Assembly (NCBI GenBank): GCA_019915135.1
Contig: JAHLMK010000007.1
Span: 186,001-250,000 of the forward strand
DNA: 64,000 nt
DNA from: Strobilurus pachycystidiatus
Lineage: Eukaryota; Basidiomycota; Agaricomycetes; Agaricales; Physalacriaceae
Reading direction: 5' to 3'
Each line of letters starts with the position of its first letter. Position 1 is the stretch's first letter. The position numbers and the translations under genes were made by a program. This document shows, in pieces, positions 54,522 through 64,000 of the stretch. Under the pieces are notes generated by a model. It worked only from the letters and a program-made list of their open reading frames with translations, did not search any database and was not told the DNA's origin.

Positions 54522-55241
54522 ATGACCGAGTACGACTTCAGCCCCGAGGCCATCTCGCGCTACATGGCGAAGCAGAAGAGCATCAAGAAATGGGTCCGCG
54601 AGACGGAGAAACACAATCCTGCGAACCCCATAACGATGCGGGCACAGCCGCGGCGCTCGCACACCTATGATGCCTCTACTCGGTCCTCGTCGCGCCCGTC
54701 GACGAGCTCGAGGCCGCACCCGAAACGGTCCAGCTCGGAGAACCATCCCTCCTCCCGCCGAAAGCACTCTCGCCAGAAGCCTTCCAGGTCGAACACGACG
54801 CCGTTACCAGCTACACATGTTGTGGTGCAGCCCTACGTCAATCAGCCCCCAGTCTACTATCCACAGCCCACGGGGAGACGAGTCGTCACAGTGCGTTGCC
54901 CAACCTCTCATCCTATTCTCATCGTCCTTACCACTACCACCTTCTTTTTCATCTAGCAATCACCCGTCCAAGCTGCTGCGCCGCCATACGCCTATTACGC
55001 CGCCGACACGCCCAAACGCGGCGTCTTCTCCCGCCTCATGACCTTCATGGGCGTAAACACGAAGCCCAGCCCTTCGCGCACCAACTCTGCAGCCTCCACA
55101 TCCAGGCACTCCAGCAGAAGGAAGCGGAGGTATTCATACTGGTGCGTTTGGTTCCGTGTCGATCGATCGTCACTAACGCCGATGCAGATTATAATGTCCG
55201 AACCTTTGTTCACGATACATACCACTACTTACGATACTTAG
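54522..55241 (+). CDS. Basic Ser/Arg/Pro-rich protein, unknown function
   Basis: Exons 54522-54890 and 54957-55241 give 217 aa. Opens MTEYDFSPEAISRYMAKQKS with a helical start, then a long Ser/Arg/Pro/Lys-rich disordered part (SSRPSTSSRPHPKRSSSENH) and Tyr/Pro segments (QPPVYYPQPTGRR, PPYAYYAADTPKRG). FSRLMTFMGVNTKPSPSRTN follows, then a basic cluster SSRRKRRYSY. The 3' end is uncertain: a possible intron (GTGCGT...ATGCAG) after RRYSY would create a TGA across the junction and end the protein at that point. Low-complexity composition, no known domain; presumably cytosolic or nuclear. Confidence 0.6.
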
Positions 55242-56879
55242 AAGACGAGCCGATAGTACGACAGGTGCTACGATACTCCCCTGCGGCCATGTATTAGTGG
55301 ACCGCCTACTTGGATACCTCATGATTAATACAAGATCTAGAGCTGATTTTTACGATTTGTTTTTGTGGCGCTTCGAGCCCGCGATGCGAGTATTCCTCCA
55401 ATCTCATTTCGGGAGTCGGTTCCGCATCCAATCTTGGTGATAGCATCTTTCTTGGACGACAAATGTGGCGTTGGGTTGTCGGGATGCCAGGTCATCTTTC
55501 CGTCCTTGATCCGGGAAGTTGGACAAGCCAGAGGTCCTTATGTCAGGCTGCCGTTAGGTCGTCACCTACTGTTGACTGTTGTGAAGTGGCGCTTACATTC
55601 GTACTGCAGCAGCTATACACGTGCTCGAAGGCAACACCTTTTGCAAGCAAACGCATCTGCCAGATGCTACATGGTAGTGCAAGAGCTATCTCGATTTCTC
55701 TCTCCGGCGCTTTGGACCTGCGATGCGAACCTCGTCCAATCTCATCACGGAGTCGGTTCCGGATTCAAACGCATCATTCATGAACAACAGCCGTGGTTGG
55801 GTTGTCGGGATGCCAGTCCCGGGATGATAGCAGTGATGGCAGTGACTTTCTCTTAGACCTGCAACGACTTCTTGAAAAGTTGGTAAAGGCAAAAGTCTTG
55901 AGGATTCAGGAAACTGCGCCTAGTAGGTAGTCATCTACCCTTGACTATTGAGAAGTGGCGCTTACTTTCGTATTGCAGCGGCTACAAACATGCCCGAGGT
56001 GCATGACCTTTCAAAAACAGACGCTTCTGCTCACTAACGTGCTAGAGGGTAAGCTCTGGGACGTGGCGTGTGATCTCGGAGATGAAAAGCTCGCCGAGTA
56101 CTTACTCCACCTTCGGCGCTGCAGCACAGCGCCCTATATATTGACAGTAGGGGGGGAGGAATCAACGCGTGCTTCTACTGGGCGTAACCCAAATAGATCC
56201 TAAACACTTGTCCAGTGCATTCTGAAAGTAGCATCGACCTTCACGTCATTATCCGTAAACCATGTCCAATGAGTCATCAGCCCTCCTGCTCGCGTCCACG
56301 TCTCGAGAAGTTTGAATGAATGATTGCTTTTCCCTCTTCAAGTTCGAAGTCGTCGGAATCCCTTGGTTTCATGCCATAGGAGTCCTGTGCATGAAGCCTT
56401 GCCAGCCGCTGTGTTTCAGGCGAGCTGGCCATATAGAGTGGTAGGCGGATCTTGCAATGATTGACACTCTTTCATGTGAGGTCGACTGAATGGCTGTCTT
56501 TAGTGTTTCAATTGAGATGTGCTTTACTTAGACACGTACAGGTCCAGTGGCGCATTCCGCGAGACTCGCGTACTCGTGTATGTGAACTCCTCACTACTCC
56601 GCATAGCATGCTCTGTCTCCTTGGAAACGCGCACCCCCGTAAAACGATAGCACGCAAGAACGAGTTGATACACCGGCTTTTGCCGATCATCCTCTCTTTG
56701 GGACCACGACGATCCAACAATGCCCTGTTCTGTTCCTGCGGCGAGTAAGGATTCCGGAGGCTTGATCTATATAATCTACCTCTTCATCCGAGCTGCCAGC
56801 TCAGATATCCCCCGACACACATCACGGACTCATCATCACGCTTTTTTGCAGAGCGACACTCGGGCTCCTATAAAGCGAA
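55242..56879. other. Intergenic; imperfect tandem duplication and TATA-like elements
   Basis: About 1.6 kb without a clear gene. The first 700 bases contain two diverged copies of a unit of about 340-370 bases (separate entry). TATATAAT at 56768-56775 is a plausible TATA box for the gene at 56880. Confidence 0.55.
55365..56046 (+). repeat. Imperfect tandem repeat, unit about 340-370 bases
   Basis: Unit 1 (about 55368-55680) and unit 2 (about 55707-56046) share GGAGTCGGTTCCG, then GGTTGTCGGGATGCCAG, then AAGTGGCGCTTAC with TTCGTA-TGCAGC, in the same order. Spacing between matching points grows from 339 to about 370, so small insertions separate them. In one frame both encode the related peptide VALTFVLQ(Q/R)L, but no complete gene could be read. 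Confidence 0.8.
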
Positions 56880-57548
56880 ATGGCTATCAATCATCCCCAA
56901 CCTGCTGTTGAATCTGATGGTCCTCCCTCACCTCCCGTACTCGACCCTGTGCAGGCAATTACCATCCAGCACATCCCCCATCGTTTTGCTCGCGTACCGC
57001 ACTCTGGTGTCAGGCCTCGGAAGCAGCCTCGCTGGACCCCAAGCTTGCTGGACCTTGCCGGCATAGCGCAACGGTCGCAGTCGGAAGATAACCTGGCCCG
57101 GGACCATACCCAGTTCCCTACGAAACACTTTGGTTACCACACTCTTTCTGCGGCCACTGACCCGCACAATCAGCCGCCTCTGACTCGGGATACGTTTGGT
57201 ACGTACGGTGATTACGCATCCAGCGCGCCGTGGTCTGAGGTTGGCGTATCGAATATTCTAGATGTCATTCACAAGGACTCTCGTCGTCCCCAGTCGATCC
57301 TATACTCGGCCCAGAACTTTCCAGAAGGCCCGGTTGTCAGTCTCTCCAAAATACGAGAGTCGCAGTCGATGGACACCCTACGGAAGGATACCCATCCCGC
57401 CATGTGTCCTACCAAGTCAAAATGGAGCCGCTTGGGACTTGGCGATGCAGTCTACGGAGGTGAGCTGTTGCGAATGAAACTCCCCCTTTTGTGTAACGAT
57501 CTAACGAATGTCATAGGTTGGAAGAAGCTGAGAAACCGGTTGAGATGA
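56880..57548 (+). CDS. Orphan protein, unknown function
   Basis: Frame of 222 codons from ATG at 56880 (MAINHPQPAVESDGPPSPPV). A 57-base in-frame intron at 57460-57516 (GTGAGC, CTAAC, TCATAG) is likely and would give 203 aa ending GGWKKLRNRLR. Composition is Pro/Ser/Asp/His-rich and probably disordered. RSQSEDNLARD and ESQSMDTLRKD form an internal repeat of a (S/Q)SxDxL(A/R)xD pattern, perhaps phosphorylation sites. No known domain, signal peptide or membrane segment. A TATATAAT box lies about 105 bases upstream. Confidence 0.55.
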   Translation: MAINHPQPAVESDGPPSPPVLDPVQAITIQHIPHRFARVPHSGVRPRKQPRWTPSLLDLAGIAQRSQSEDNLARDHTQFPTKHFGYHTLSAATDPHNQPPLTRDTFGTYGDYASSAPWSEVGVSNILDVIHKDSRRPQSILYSAQNFPEGPVVSLSKIRESQSMDTLRKDTHPAMCPTKSKWSRLGLGDAVYGGELLRMKLPLLCNDLTNVIGWKKLRNRLR

Positions 57549-58665
57549 TGAGTCACACGCATTTTGGTTGTACCATCCGAGCTACATGTACTTACTGTTA
57601 ATTAACGCGGGCCGCGATACGAAATCTAAGTTATTGACTGCGCCACAGTGGCACTACTTTGGCCTTAGCTTTGACACAGGCGTCTCGTTGGAGGTCCCGC
57701 GTTGCTGGATTCGTCCTCCTGTCCCCGTCTTTATGGACGTATTCGCCACTCAATTCACATCACTACTGGCACTGGCAGCTCAGGTCGAGCACATAAGTAC
57801 TTCCCTTCGTGTTTCAGTGTTAGTGAAAATTCATAATTATGAGAACTTCCATTCAGCTTTCGCCTCCTTCCCTTCCACTCCTATCGGAGTGATTGTCGTA
57901 AGGAAACCAGGTTTTGCTGAGATCTGGGTGCCTAGTGGGAAGGGTGTTACGGTTTGCCCGAAATCTCAAAAGTGCGTCCGAGTCGAATGGACTTCCTGCA
58001 GTTTATACCCAGATCGCGCTCTCCTGGTCTATTCAGAAACCTTTAGGTAGGTAGAGACGGCTCAAGGTTCTATGGAGGAACGTATCGAAATATATTTAAC
58101 AGCAGTCTTTGCACTCGGTTATGAACGAATCAACAAGAACTTCGACACTGCAGTGGCCGCCTCATCGTAGATCACCAAATTGGCCCTTTCAGATGGTCCG
58201 CGACATCGCATGCCGTCGTAGAAATGGCGTTAGACTTGCCTGCTACAAACCTGATCTTGAAGGAGTTCATTGTTTCTAATCCTCCTTTGCGCTACTACAA
58301 TCGCTGAATCCCGCCACCAGGTCAGAGCGGGCCACTCAGTGTATAAGGCGTTGGGTTAGATGTGATCTTTTTGCGGCTTGTAATATCCAGATGGGCGAAT
58401 GTGGCCAACAGAGACCACCTGATCGAATAATCTCAGATTCTATCCCGCGTGCATGCTGGAGTCCTCCTCAAAGAAGCAGAAGCATGTTCGCAAGATGAAG
58501 ATAGGGTACATGATACACACACTATGATACACGGACATCTGATAATAGTACAAAGACAAGACAGAAACGACGATATAGCTACAGAGAACGAATGATCCAA
58601 CAACGAAAAACAGTGTGAAAAAATAGGGAAGACCGTGGTCCAGCCGAGGTCCATGGGAGTGTTCG
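57549..58665. other. Spacer with one unassigned frame
   Basis: A frame at 57568-58050 (160 codons) is open, but it has no motif, no intron support and no promoter, so I leave it uncalled. No other feature seen before the 3' end of the Skn7-like gene. Confidence 0.4.
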
Positions 58666-60610
58666 TCAACGACGACCATGAGGAATATCGCGCCGAATGA
58701 GACTATGCACCAACTCGTTGTATTGGGCATCCGTCATCGCCGAGTTGGGCTGCAACTGGCTGTCCTCCGGTCCAAACTCTCCAAAGACATATCTGCGAGG
58801 CTCCTCGGGCTGGGTGTGAGCAGGTTCTGGACGACGGAAAGAGCCCAGATGCTTCTCCAACACAGCCAAGAGTGCATCCTTCCTGAACGGTTTCGATAGG
58901 ATGTCGTTCATCCCGCTCGAGTAGTACGCCATTAAATCAGAAGGTTGAACGTTCGACGTCATGCTGATGATGGGCATGGTGAGGTTTGAGCGCCGGATGA
59001 GACTCGTCGCGGCCAGTCCGTTCAATTTTGGCATAACAATGTCCTGATATAAGAAATCAGTACAACCGTTTTTGTAGAAGGAATCGAATGCTTACCATCA
59101 ACACCAAGTCATACTTTTCCGCGTTCATCTTCGCCACCGCCACCATACCGTCAGGCGCAACGTCAAAATTGCACCCAAACTGACCAAGAAACTTGGTGAC
59201 CAACTTCCTCGCAACCTCGTCGTCCTCCACCAGCAATATTCTTGGTGGGACCGTCCACATCGTCCTGGGCGAAAGCGAGCTGTCCGTCGAGTGGACACTT
59301 CCCGCAGCCATAGTGGGCAAAGTCGGCATGACCATCTCCTCATCTCCATCGTCGTCCTCACTCAAACCACTTCGACCCCTACTGCTGCGCAACTCTGTCC
59401 TCATCCTGTGCAGCTCGTCGATTCTCCGAAGTAAAGCAGCATGCTCCTCCGCATCACCCTGGGTGGGCGGAGGAGCCGAACCAAAAAATCCTTCACTAGC
59501 GGCAGTAAGACTGCGGGGTGGTTCGCCCCCAGGAAGCTCAGGACGGGGCACATCCCAACCCATCGAAGTCGAAGACGGCGTGGTCCCCACCCAGTCTAAA
59601 CTAACCGTCTCGGGATGTCCATGTCCCGCCAAGGCCTCCTGGCGCGTAAACGGACTCGGATCCGAGAGGGATCCTTGGGGTGCAGGCAGCGAGGGAGGGG
59701 CAAGATCCGGATGCATGAAGTAGTGTATCAAACTCTGTGTCAACACATCTTGCTGGGCCATCGTCCTTTGTATACCCACGAGCTCCGAAAGGACGTCATG
59801 ATAATTTTGCTCGAGATTGCGAATTTGTGAGGACATCTCCGATTGGGAGTGCACAATCGCGTCGAGTTGGGTCTGCAGCTGGGCAGTCTCCATCGACTCG
59901 GTAGTGGAAGGGGAAGGAGCCGCAGTCGTAGCCGTCGACTGTGCGGGTACGGATCCAGTAAGTACAGAGGAATACGTCCTCCGAGGGACTGTCACCTTAC
60001 GCTTGATTCTATCAAGCGCGTTCATCCTATCCGACCGAAATTCGGGATGTCGATATGTGGCGCTCTAAAAATAACAATGGATCAGCATTGTCCAAGCACG
60101 CAAACCAAACGGTACCTGATCATCGTCCGAGTCCCCCGTCTTGATCTTGTGGAAGTCATACTTGTTAAGTTGACGAACGAAAGACGAAAAGTTCGAGTGC
60201 TTGTACATCTGCGGGAGAACGACGTTCGAGAACTCCGTGATGTTCTTGACAACGAAAGTATCTCCATGCGGTCCCCATGATACGATGTCCACGAAGGACG
60301 GTTCTTGCAATATCCTGTCAACTTGTCAGGAACGGCTATCAGAATACAAGGTAACGCACTGGGCTAGACGCTTTACAAAGTCACTGACACCTTCACCCGT
60401 TCCGGTCTTGACCTGACGAGTGGCTGTTGGGGAGACCGGCGGCTGTGGCGTCCGCGATGAGGAAGGGGCCTGAGACGATAGTGCATTGGTACGGGCCGGT
60501 GTGTCGCGCGTCAGGGAAGACCGCGGTGGGGAATTGGGACCCCGCGTAGTGGATGAGGGAGGTGTGGGCGCAGGTAGGAGCTTATGGTATCGACGCCTTG
60601 AGGAAGCCAT
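58666..60610 (-). CDS. SKN7: Skn7/Prr1-type HSF + response-regulator transcription factor
   Basis: Nuclear output regulator of a fungal phosphorelay, linked in this family to oxidative and osmotic stress. Minus-strand exons 60610-60360, 60314-60116, 60064-59096 and 59043-58666 give 598 aa. Residues about 76-150 are the HSF-type DNA-binding domain: [58 protein letters not shown] coiled coil follows ([29 protein letters not shown]). After a Ser/Pro/Gly-rich linker comes the receiver domain: [13 protein letters not shown] (acidic pocket), phospho-acceptor Asp474 in DIVMPKLNG right at the start of exon 4, ISMTSN (Thr/Ser) and [10 protein letters not shown] (Lys). All key receiver residues are present. 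Confidence 0.92.
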
Positions 60611-62845
60611 ACCGTAATTGAGGGAAAGAGGCGTAGCGGTGAAGACATGCGGTATATATGCGAGACGTCAATCATCGTACGTTCCAAAACGTTCTCCTTA
60701 TTTCTGGGAAAGGCCGCGGTCCAAGCTGTGGTACCGGACCATGCTACAGGCGTCGACATGCGCGATGAGCTCAGGACGATTCTAGGCCAGCCCTGACTCT
60801 GTGTCCGGATCAATGCCGGCATCATCCCGTGGCCTTCCGACCATATCCGAAGCCCTTGTGTGAAAGTCCGACCGTTGCCGAGATGCCGTTGGGTCTGGAC
60901 GCTTGATGAATTTGGTGGCATCATGATTGTCGACGCGCCTCCGTCAATGAGAGTCTTTGGGGTGTTTGAGCGTGTCCAATGGGTGGGAATGCTGATGAAC
61001 GTGTCAACGGAAATTGGAAAGCCAATGCGTCGGTACGCACTCACGAAACTTCCCAAGAGCTGGCTAGCCTTGAAAGTGGTCCGTTCGCGCCATGGATAAA
61101 GCAGTGCGCACCGATGTCTCGGGAGCTACTGGAGTATGAGATGAAAGAAAGCGTGTTCGCCCCGGGAAGAAGCATATTACGATAGCGCCCTCCCCGCTCA
61201 TTTCAGCAGTGAGTCATCGTCCCTTGTCCGCTTCGGAGCAATGGGGCGTCTCGTGGGGAATGGGCGATTAGAGATCATAGCTAGACGGATCCAACGCTCT
61301 ATGATGGTCCAGGATGCCGGTCCGGTTAGGTTGGTCTGCATGGATATTGTTCACGGATGTGCATGCTTGCGCTGTTGGCGGAGAATGCGATCACTATTCA
61401 TTGTAGCTCAGGGAGCCGCCCTCTCTATAAGGCCCGAGCCGTCAGCCCCAGCAAAGATGAACGACTACGATTGGCAACGTTACCCAGTCTAAAGGCTCTA
61501 GACACTGCGAAGCTTGTAACGCCAGGCGACCGATATAGCCACCTGGTAAGTTGTGGGCTGGCCTCATTGCTCTCGTGGGTTCCAAAGTGAGAGGATCAAG
61601 GGACGAGATGTAAGTCGCGGTTGTGGGCGCGGCGGGGCGCGAACGAGACCAATGATAAGCACGGGAAATGGTGCACAAATCACCAAGAAAATACTGGGAA
61701 AATATGAGTGGGATAATACCGCCGGAGGTCTGGTTCCAAACCTTCTGCGCAGCCCAGAGACCTAGGGCTCAGGCAACACAGCAGAGAGGAGGTGTAGGCT
61801 CCTGAACCCGTCGGGGACGAGTTCACACTCGAGGCCATGCCGCCTAACAATGCAGGCCGAGTCTAGCGCGGCGGGGTAAAGTTGATAGCCAAACCGACAT
61901 AGCCCATACAAAGGATAGAGGCAGTGAGAAGGTGAGCGCAAAGCTAGCGTACTGCTGCAAGATGTCGGATGACTTCAAGTGAATGCAATCTGCTCCAAAA
62001 CGAAGAAAAGGTTCGAAGCTGGTTCGAAGCGAAAAGCGACTGGCGACCCTCTTCGTGTCCACGTGTGAATTCTCTATTGACACCGAGATGACATAGTTGG
62101 TCTCGACCACTTTTGTAAGTTAGTGCTCTCACAGGGTACTGTACTGACGCTTCTCGTCGTCTGAGACCGCAGTATTGGACCCACCATTGGCTTGAATCAC
62201 GGTATTTTGAATGAAGTAGATGACACGTATGTCGTGTTTTCGTCATGTTTCATTTCATACGCTCCCATGTCCCGTGCGCTCGAAATGAGCAATCTTGCTT
62301 TGAATTCGGAACAATTTGAACACTCAGTCAATCAAACTCTGGCGGCTGTGGTGGAAATTTCCAATACTGGTGTTGGGATTGGGGAGAATGAACGGGCTGC
62401 TAAGCGGGGGTGGGATCTGACTTAGTGGCTGTCCCTGTGCTTTTGTTACTCCTACGTACTCTCCCAAATGCCCGTGACAGCCATCTGATTCCATTCCTCT
62501 TGATATGTTGCGGGCGAACAGCTGAGGTCCATTACTTATTCATAGTTCTATGCAGATAGTTTTGCTGTATTATTTCCGCTTATCTCAGTCCGAAGCGCAA
62601 CGAACAGATGGAAGGGGTCTCGAAGAAGAGAGGGACGCACAAAGCAAGAGGTGAAGAGAACTGTGCAAGACTTCGACGAGGGTCTGAAGACGAAGGAAAC
62701 ATCAGTCATTGAAGGTATCGTTGGTATTACAATGGGAAAAGTCTCCGTGAAACTACTGGTGATACAAGCGTCTTTGGGGGCACAAAGTTCCTATGAGGAT
62801 TGTCTTTCAATACTCGGAGAGATATGCGATGGTTGTTCATGAGAG
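60611..62845. other. Intergenic, 2.2 kb, no gene recognised
   Basis: Upstream region of the Skn7-like gene and 3' flank of the Hsp20-like gene. Frames at 60511-61056 (-), 61241-61492 (+) and 61944-62246 (-) have no family signal. The length suggests a complex promoter or an unrecognised non-coding gene. Confidence 0.45.
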
Positions 62846-63457
62846 CTATGAAGCATTGTGCGCTGAGTGGTAGCGTCGACGAACGTCAATTGACAACAGC
62901 CCATCCTGTCCAAACTTAGCGTGTACTTTCGACATATCGATATCCCTCGGCGGGAACGCAATCAACCATTCATAGTGGCCTAGAAGAAGAGTGTAATGGT
63001 TACTAACGAGACAGAAAGACAGGGCGATACACGCACAGTTACTTTCCATATGCCAAGCGTCTGCAACAACCTTCATCTTATCTCCTTTGATCGCAGCTAT
63101 GGTGACCATGTCGGGTTGAATCATGGTCGGTAGATAAACATCGACAGTATAGTGCGATGAGGACTCGTGTACCACCACTGGTGGTGCTTGCGCAGGAAGC
63201 GGTGCACGACGCTGACGCGCCAGAGGGGATATGGGAGCTCTAAACGCCGGGAGTGCTTCGTAGAGTGCAGAAGGAGGCGCAGAGATCTGTATCCCAACTG
63301 CTGGAGTTGTGTACCCAGATAGGCTCTCGGATGGGCGGCGTTCAATGGTGTTACAGGAAGATGAAGGAGCGACGCGTCCGTCAAGTTGAGCAGAGCTGGC
63401 AGTAGAGACCACCGTGACTTGAACGCGCGAAGAAATAGAGGATTCTGAGGTTGACAT
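62846..63457 (-). CDS. Alpha-crystallin/Hsp20-like domain protein
   Basis: Minus-strand exons 63457-63043 and 62979-62846 give 182 aa from MSTSESSISSRV. The N-terminal 95 residues are Ser/Pro/Ala-rich and disordered. The C-terminal half folds like a small heat-shock domain: HYTVDVYLPTMIQPDMVTIA, GDKMKVVADAWHMES, HYEWLIAFPPRDIDM and FGQDGLLSIDVRRR, where GLLSIDV is the closing GxLxIxV strand of the alpha-crystallin domain. The 63-base intron (62980-63042; GTAACT...TTCTAG) is in frame and lies in the middle of the domain; removal restores WHMESHYEW. An upstream exon 63581-63552 (MTVDRIIDTG) spliced to 63496 is possible. Confidence 0.7.
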   Translation of the reverse strand: MSTSESSISSRVQVTVVSTASSAQLDGRVAPSSSCNTIERRPSESLSGYTTPAVGIQISAPPSALYEALPAFRAPISPLARQRRAPLPAQAPPVVVHESSSHYTVDVYLPTMIQPDMVTIAAIKGDKMKVVADAWHMESNCACIALSFCLVSNHYTLLLGHYEWLIAFPPRDIDMSKVHAKFGQDGLLSIDVRRRYHSAHNAS

Positions 63458-63559
63458 GTCGACGTCGCCGAAGTCAAATTTGTGTTGTTGTGGGCGCTGA
63501 AGTGAAGGAAGCAAACTGGGAAGAGTCTGTGTTTTGTACCTTCCAATTTACCCCCGTGT

Positions 63560-64000
63560 CGATGATCCTGTCAACGGTCATTGTGGTCTTTCCACGAAAG
63601 CAATCGAAGAAGGTCTTGAGCCCCAAGATCTGGACGTGACAGATTCGAGGCGGTATGAGTCTCGCCGGCGCATTGAAAGTGTGATTGGGGGTGTAGATAA
63701 CCAGCAAGGGACTTGGGAAAAGCTACAGAGTGCACAAACATACTCACAGAGATAATGGATCAGAGGGCATTCACTGCGAAGTCTTCACAGGGACTCATAT
63801 GTATGTCACTGCCGGCATACCATTGGGGTGGATCGTCCGAAGTGGCGGAGTTGCCGCAGGGAACCCCGTGCAGATTTTGAGTGACTACCAGGGCTGCGCT
63901 CGTGAAGGCAAGCTGCTATACTATACCGGCCAAATTGCGGGTCTTGACCGGAAGGACATGAGGGTGCGAATCAGAGAGGGGATTTCACATTTTCAATCTC
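63560..64000 (+). CDS. Partial gene running off the right edge, unknown function
   Basis: Two coding blocks fit one frame. One lies from at most 63560 to about 63685 (PVNGHCGLSTKAIEEGLEPQ and SRRYESRRRIESVIG). The second starts near 63753 after an intron (GTGTAG...CACAGAG): NGSEGIHCEVFTGTHMYVTA, GIPLGWIVRSGGVAAGNPV, LLYYTGQIAGLDRKDMRV. The frame stays open to the window end. No family recognised. No in-frame ATG was found for the first block, so the 5' end is unresolved and may involve an upstream exon. The first block overlaps on the opposite strand the alternative first exon of the Hsp20-like gene, so one of these two readings is probably wrong. Confidence 0.4.

Noticed and set aside
56869..56874. 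TATAAA just before the ATG at 56880
   Set aside because: Only 6 bases before the start codon, too close to act as TATA box for that start; TATATAAT at 56768 is better placed.
57568..58050. 160-codon plus-strand frame after the orphan gene
   Set aside because: No domain, no promoter, no intron signals; may be chance or decayed coding sequence.

Overview
The window looks like nuclear DNA of a basidiomycete fungus, most likely an Agaricomycete. Genes are split by many short introns (about 45-65 bases, GT-AG, CTAAC/CTGAC-like branch sites). Several families are typical of that group: DUF6533 and DUF6535 membrane proteins, MYND-finger proteins of a basidiomycete type, F-box proteins and short CE4 deacetylases. 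All exon structures below were read by eye from splice signals, reading-frame continuity and family motifs; none was checked against transcripts or databases.

Layout. 0-7.6 kb: 3' end of a pectin lyase, a Pps1-like dual-specificity phosphatase (minus) and a secreted CE4 deacetylase. 8-15.4 kb: a 12-exon DUF6533 membrane protein, two tandem paralogues of an unknown family (minus) and a protein with a deaminase-like zinc motif (minus). 17-28 kb: a D-amino-acid oxidase-like gene, a decayed racemase copy, a helicase relic of Helitron/PIF1 type, a 1,043-residue DUF6535 protein and an intact Asp/Glu/hydantoin racemase (minus). 28-39 kb: an orphan protein, a class II aldolase, a second CE4 deacetylase with a different intron pattern, an F-box protein and a MYND-finger protein (minus). 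39-44 kb: a gene-poor stretch with repeats, where an 8-bp-TSD (hAT-like) MITE is nested in a larger foldback element. 44-50 kb: a small dual-specificity phosphatase, a cyclin-like gene with a broken duplicate behind it, and a disordered acidic protein (minus). 51-55 kb: divergent ribosomal protein genes (eS17 and uS8) and a basic Ser/Arg-rich protein. 56-64 kb: an orphan gene, a Skn7/Prr1-type HSF + response-regulator factor (minus), an Hsp20-like protein (minus) and the edge of one more gene.

Together the genes suggest an ordinary chromosome arm. There are secreted polysaccharide-active enzymes (pectin lyase, two CE4 deacetylases), amino-acid/nitrogen metabolism (oxidase and racemase, whose surroundings share duplicated sequence), signalling (two phosphatases, Skn7, cyclin) and translation genes. 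I see no operon, CRISPR array, viral gene or obvious secondary-metabolite cluster. The most unusual items are the nested foldback/MITE structure, the racemase relic and shared upstream motif around the oxidase, the intron divergence between the two CE4 genes (GC-AG intron and 12-nt exon), the cyclin duplication, the deaminase-like protein and the unknown tandem paralogue pair.
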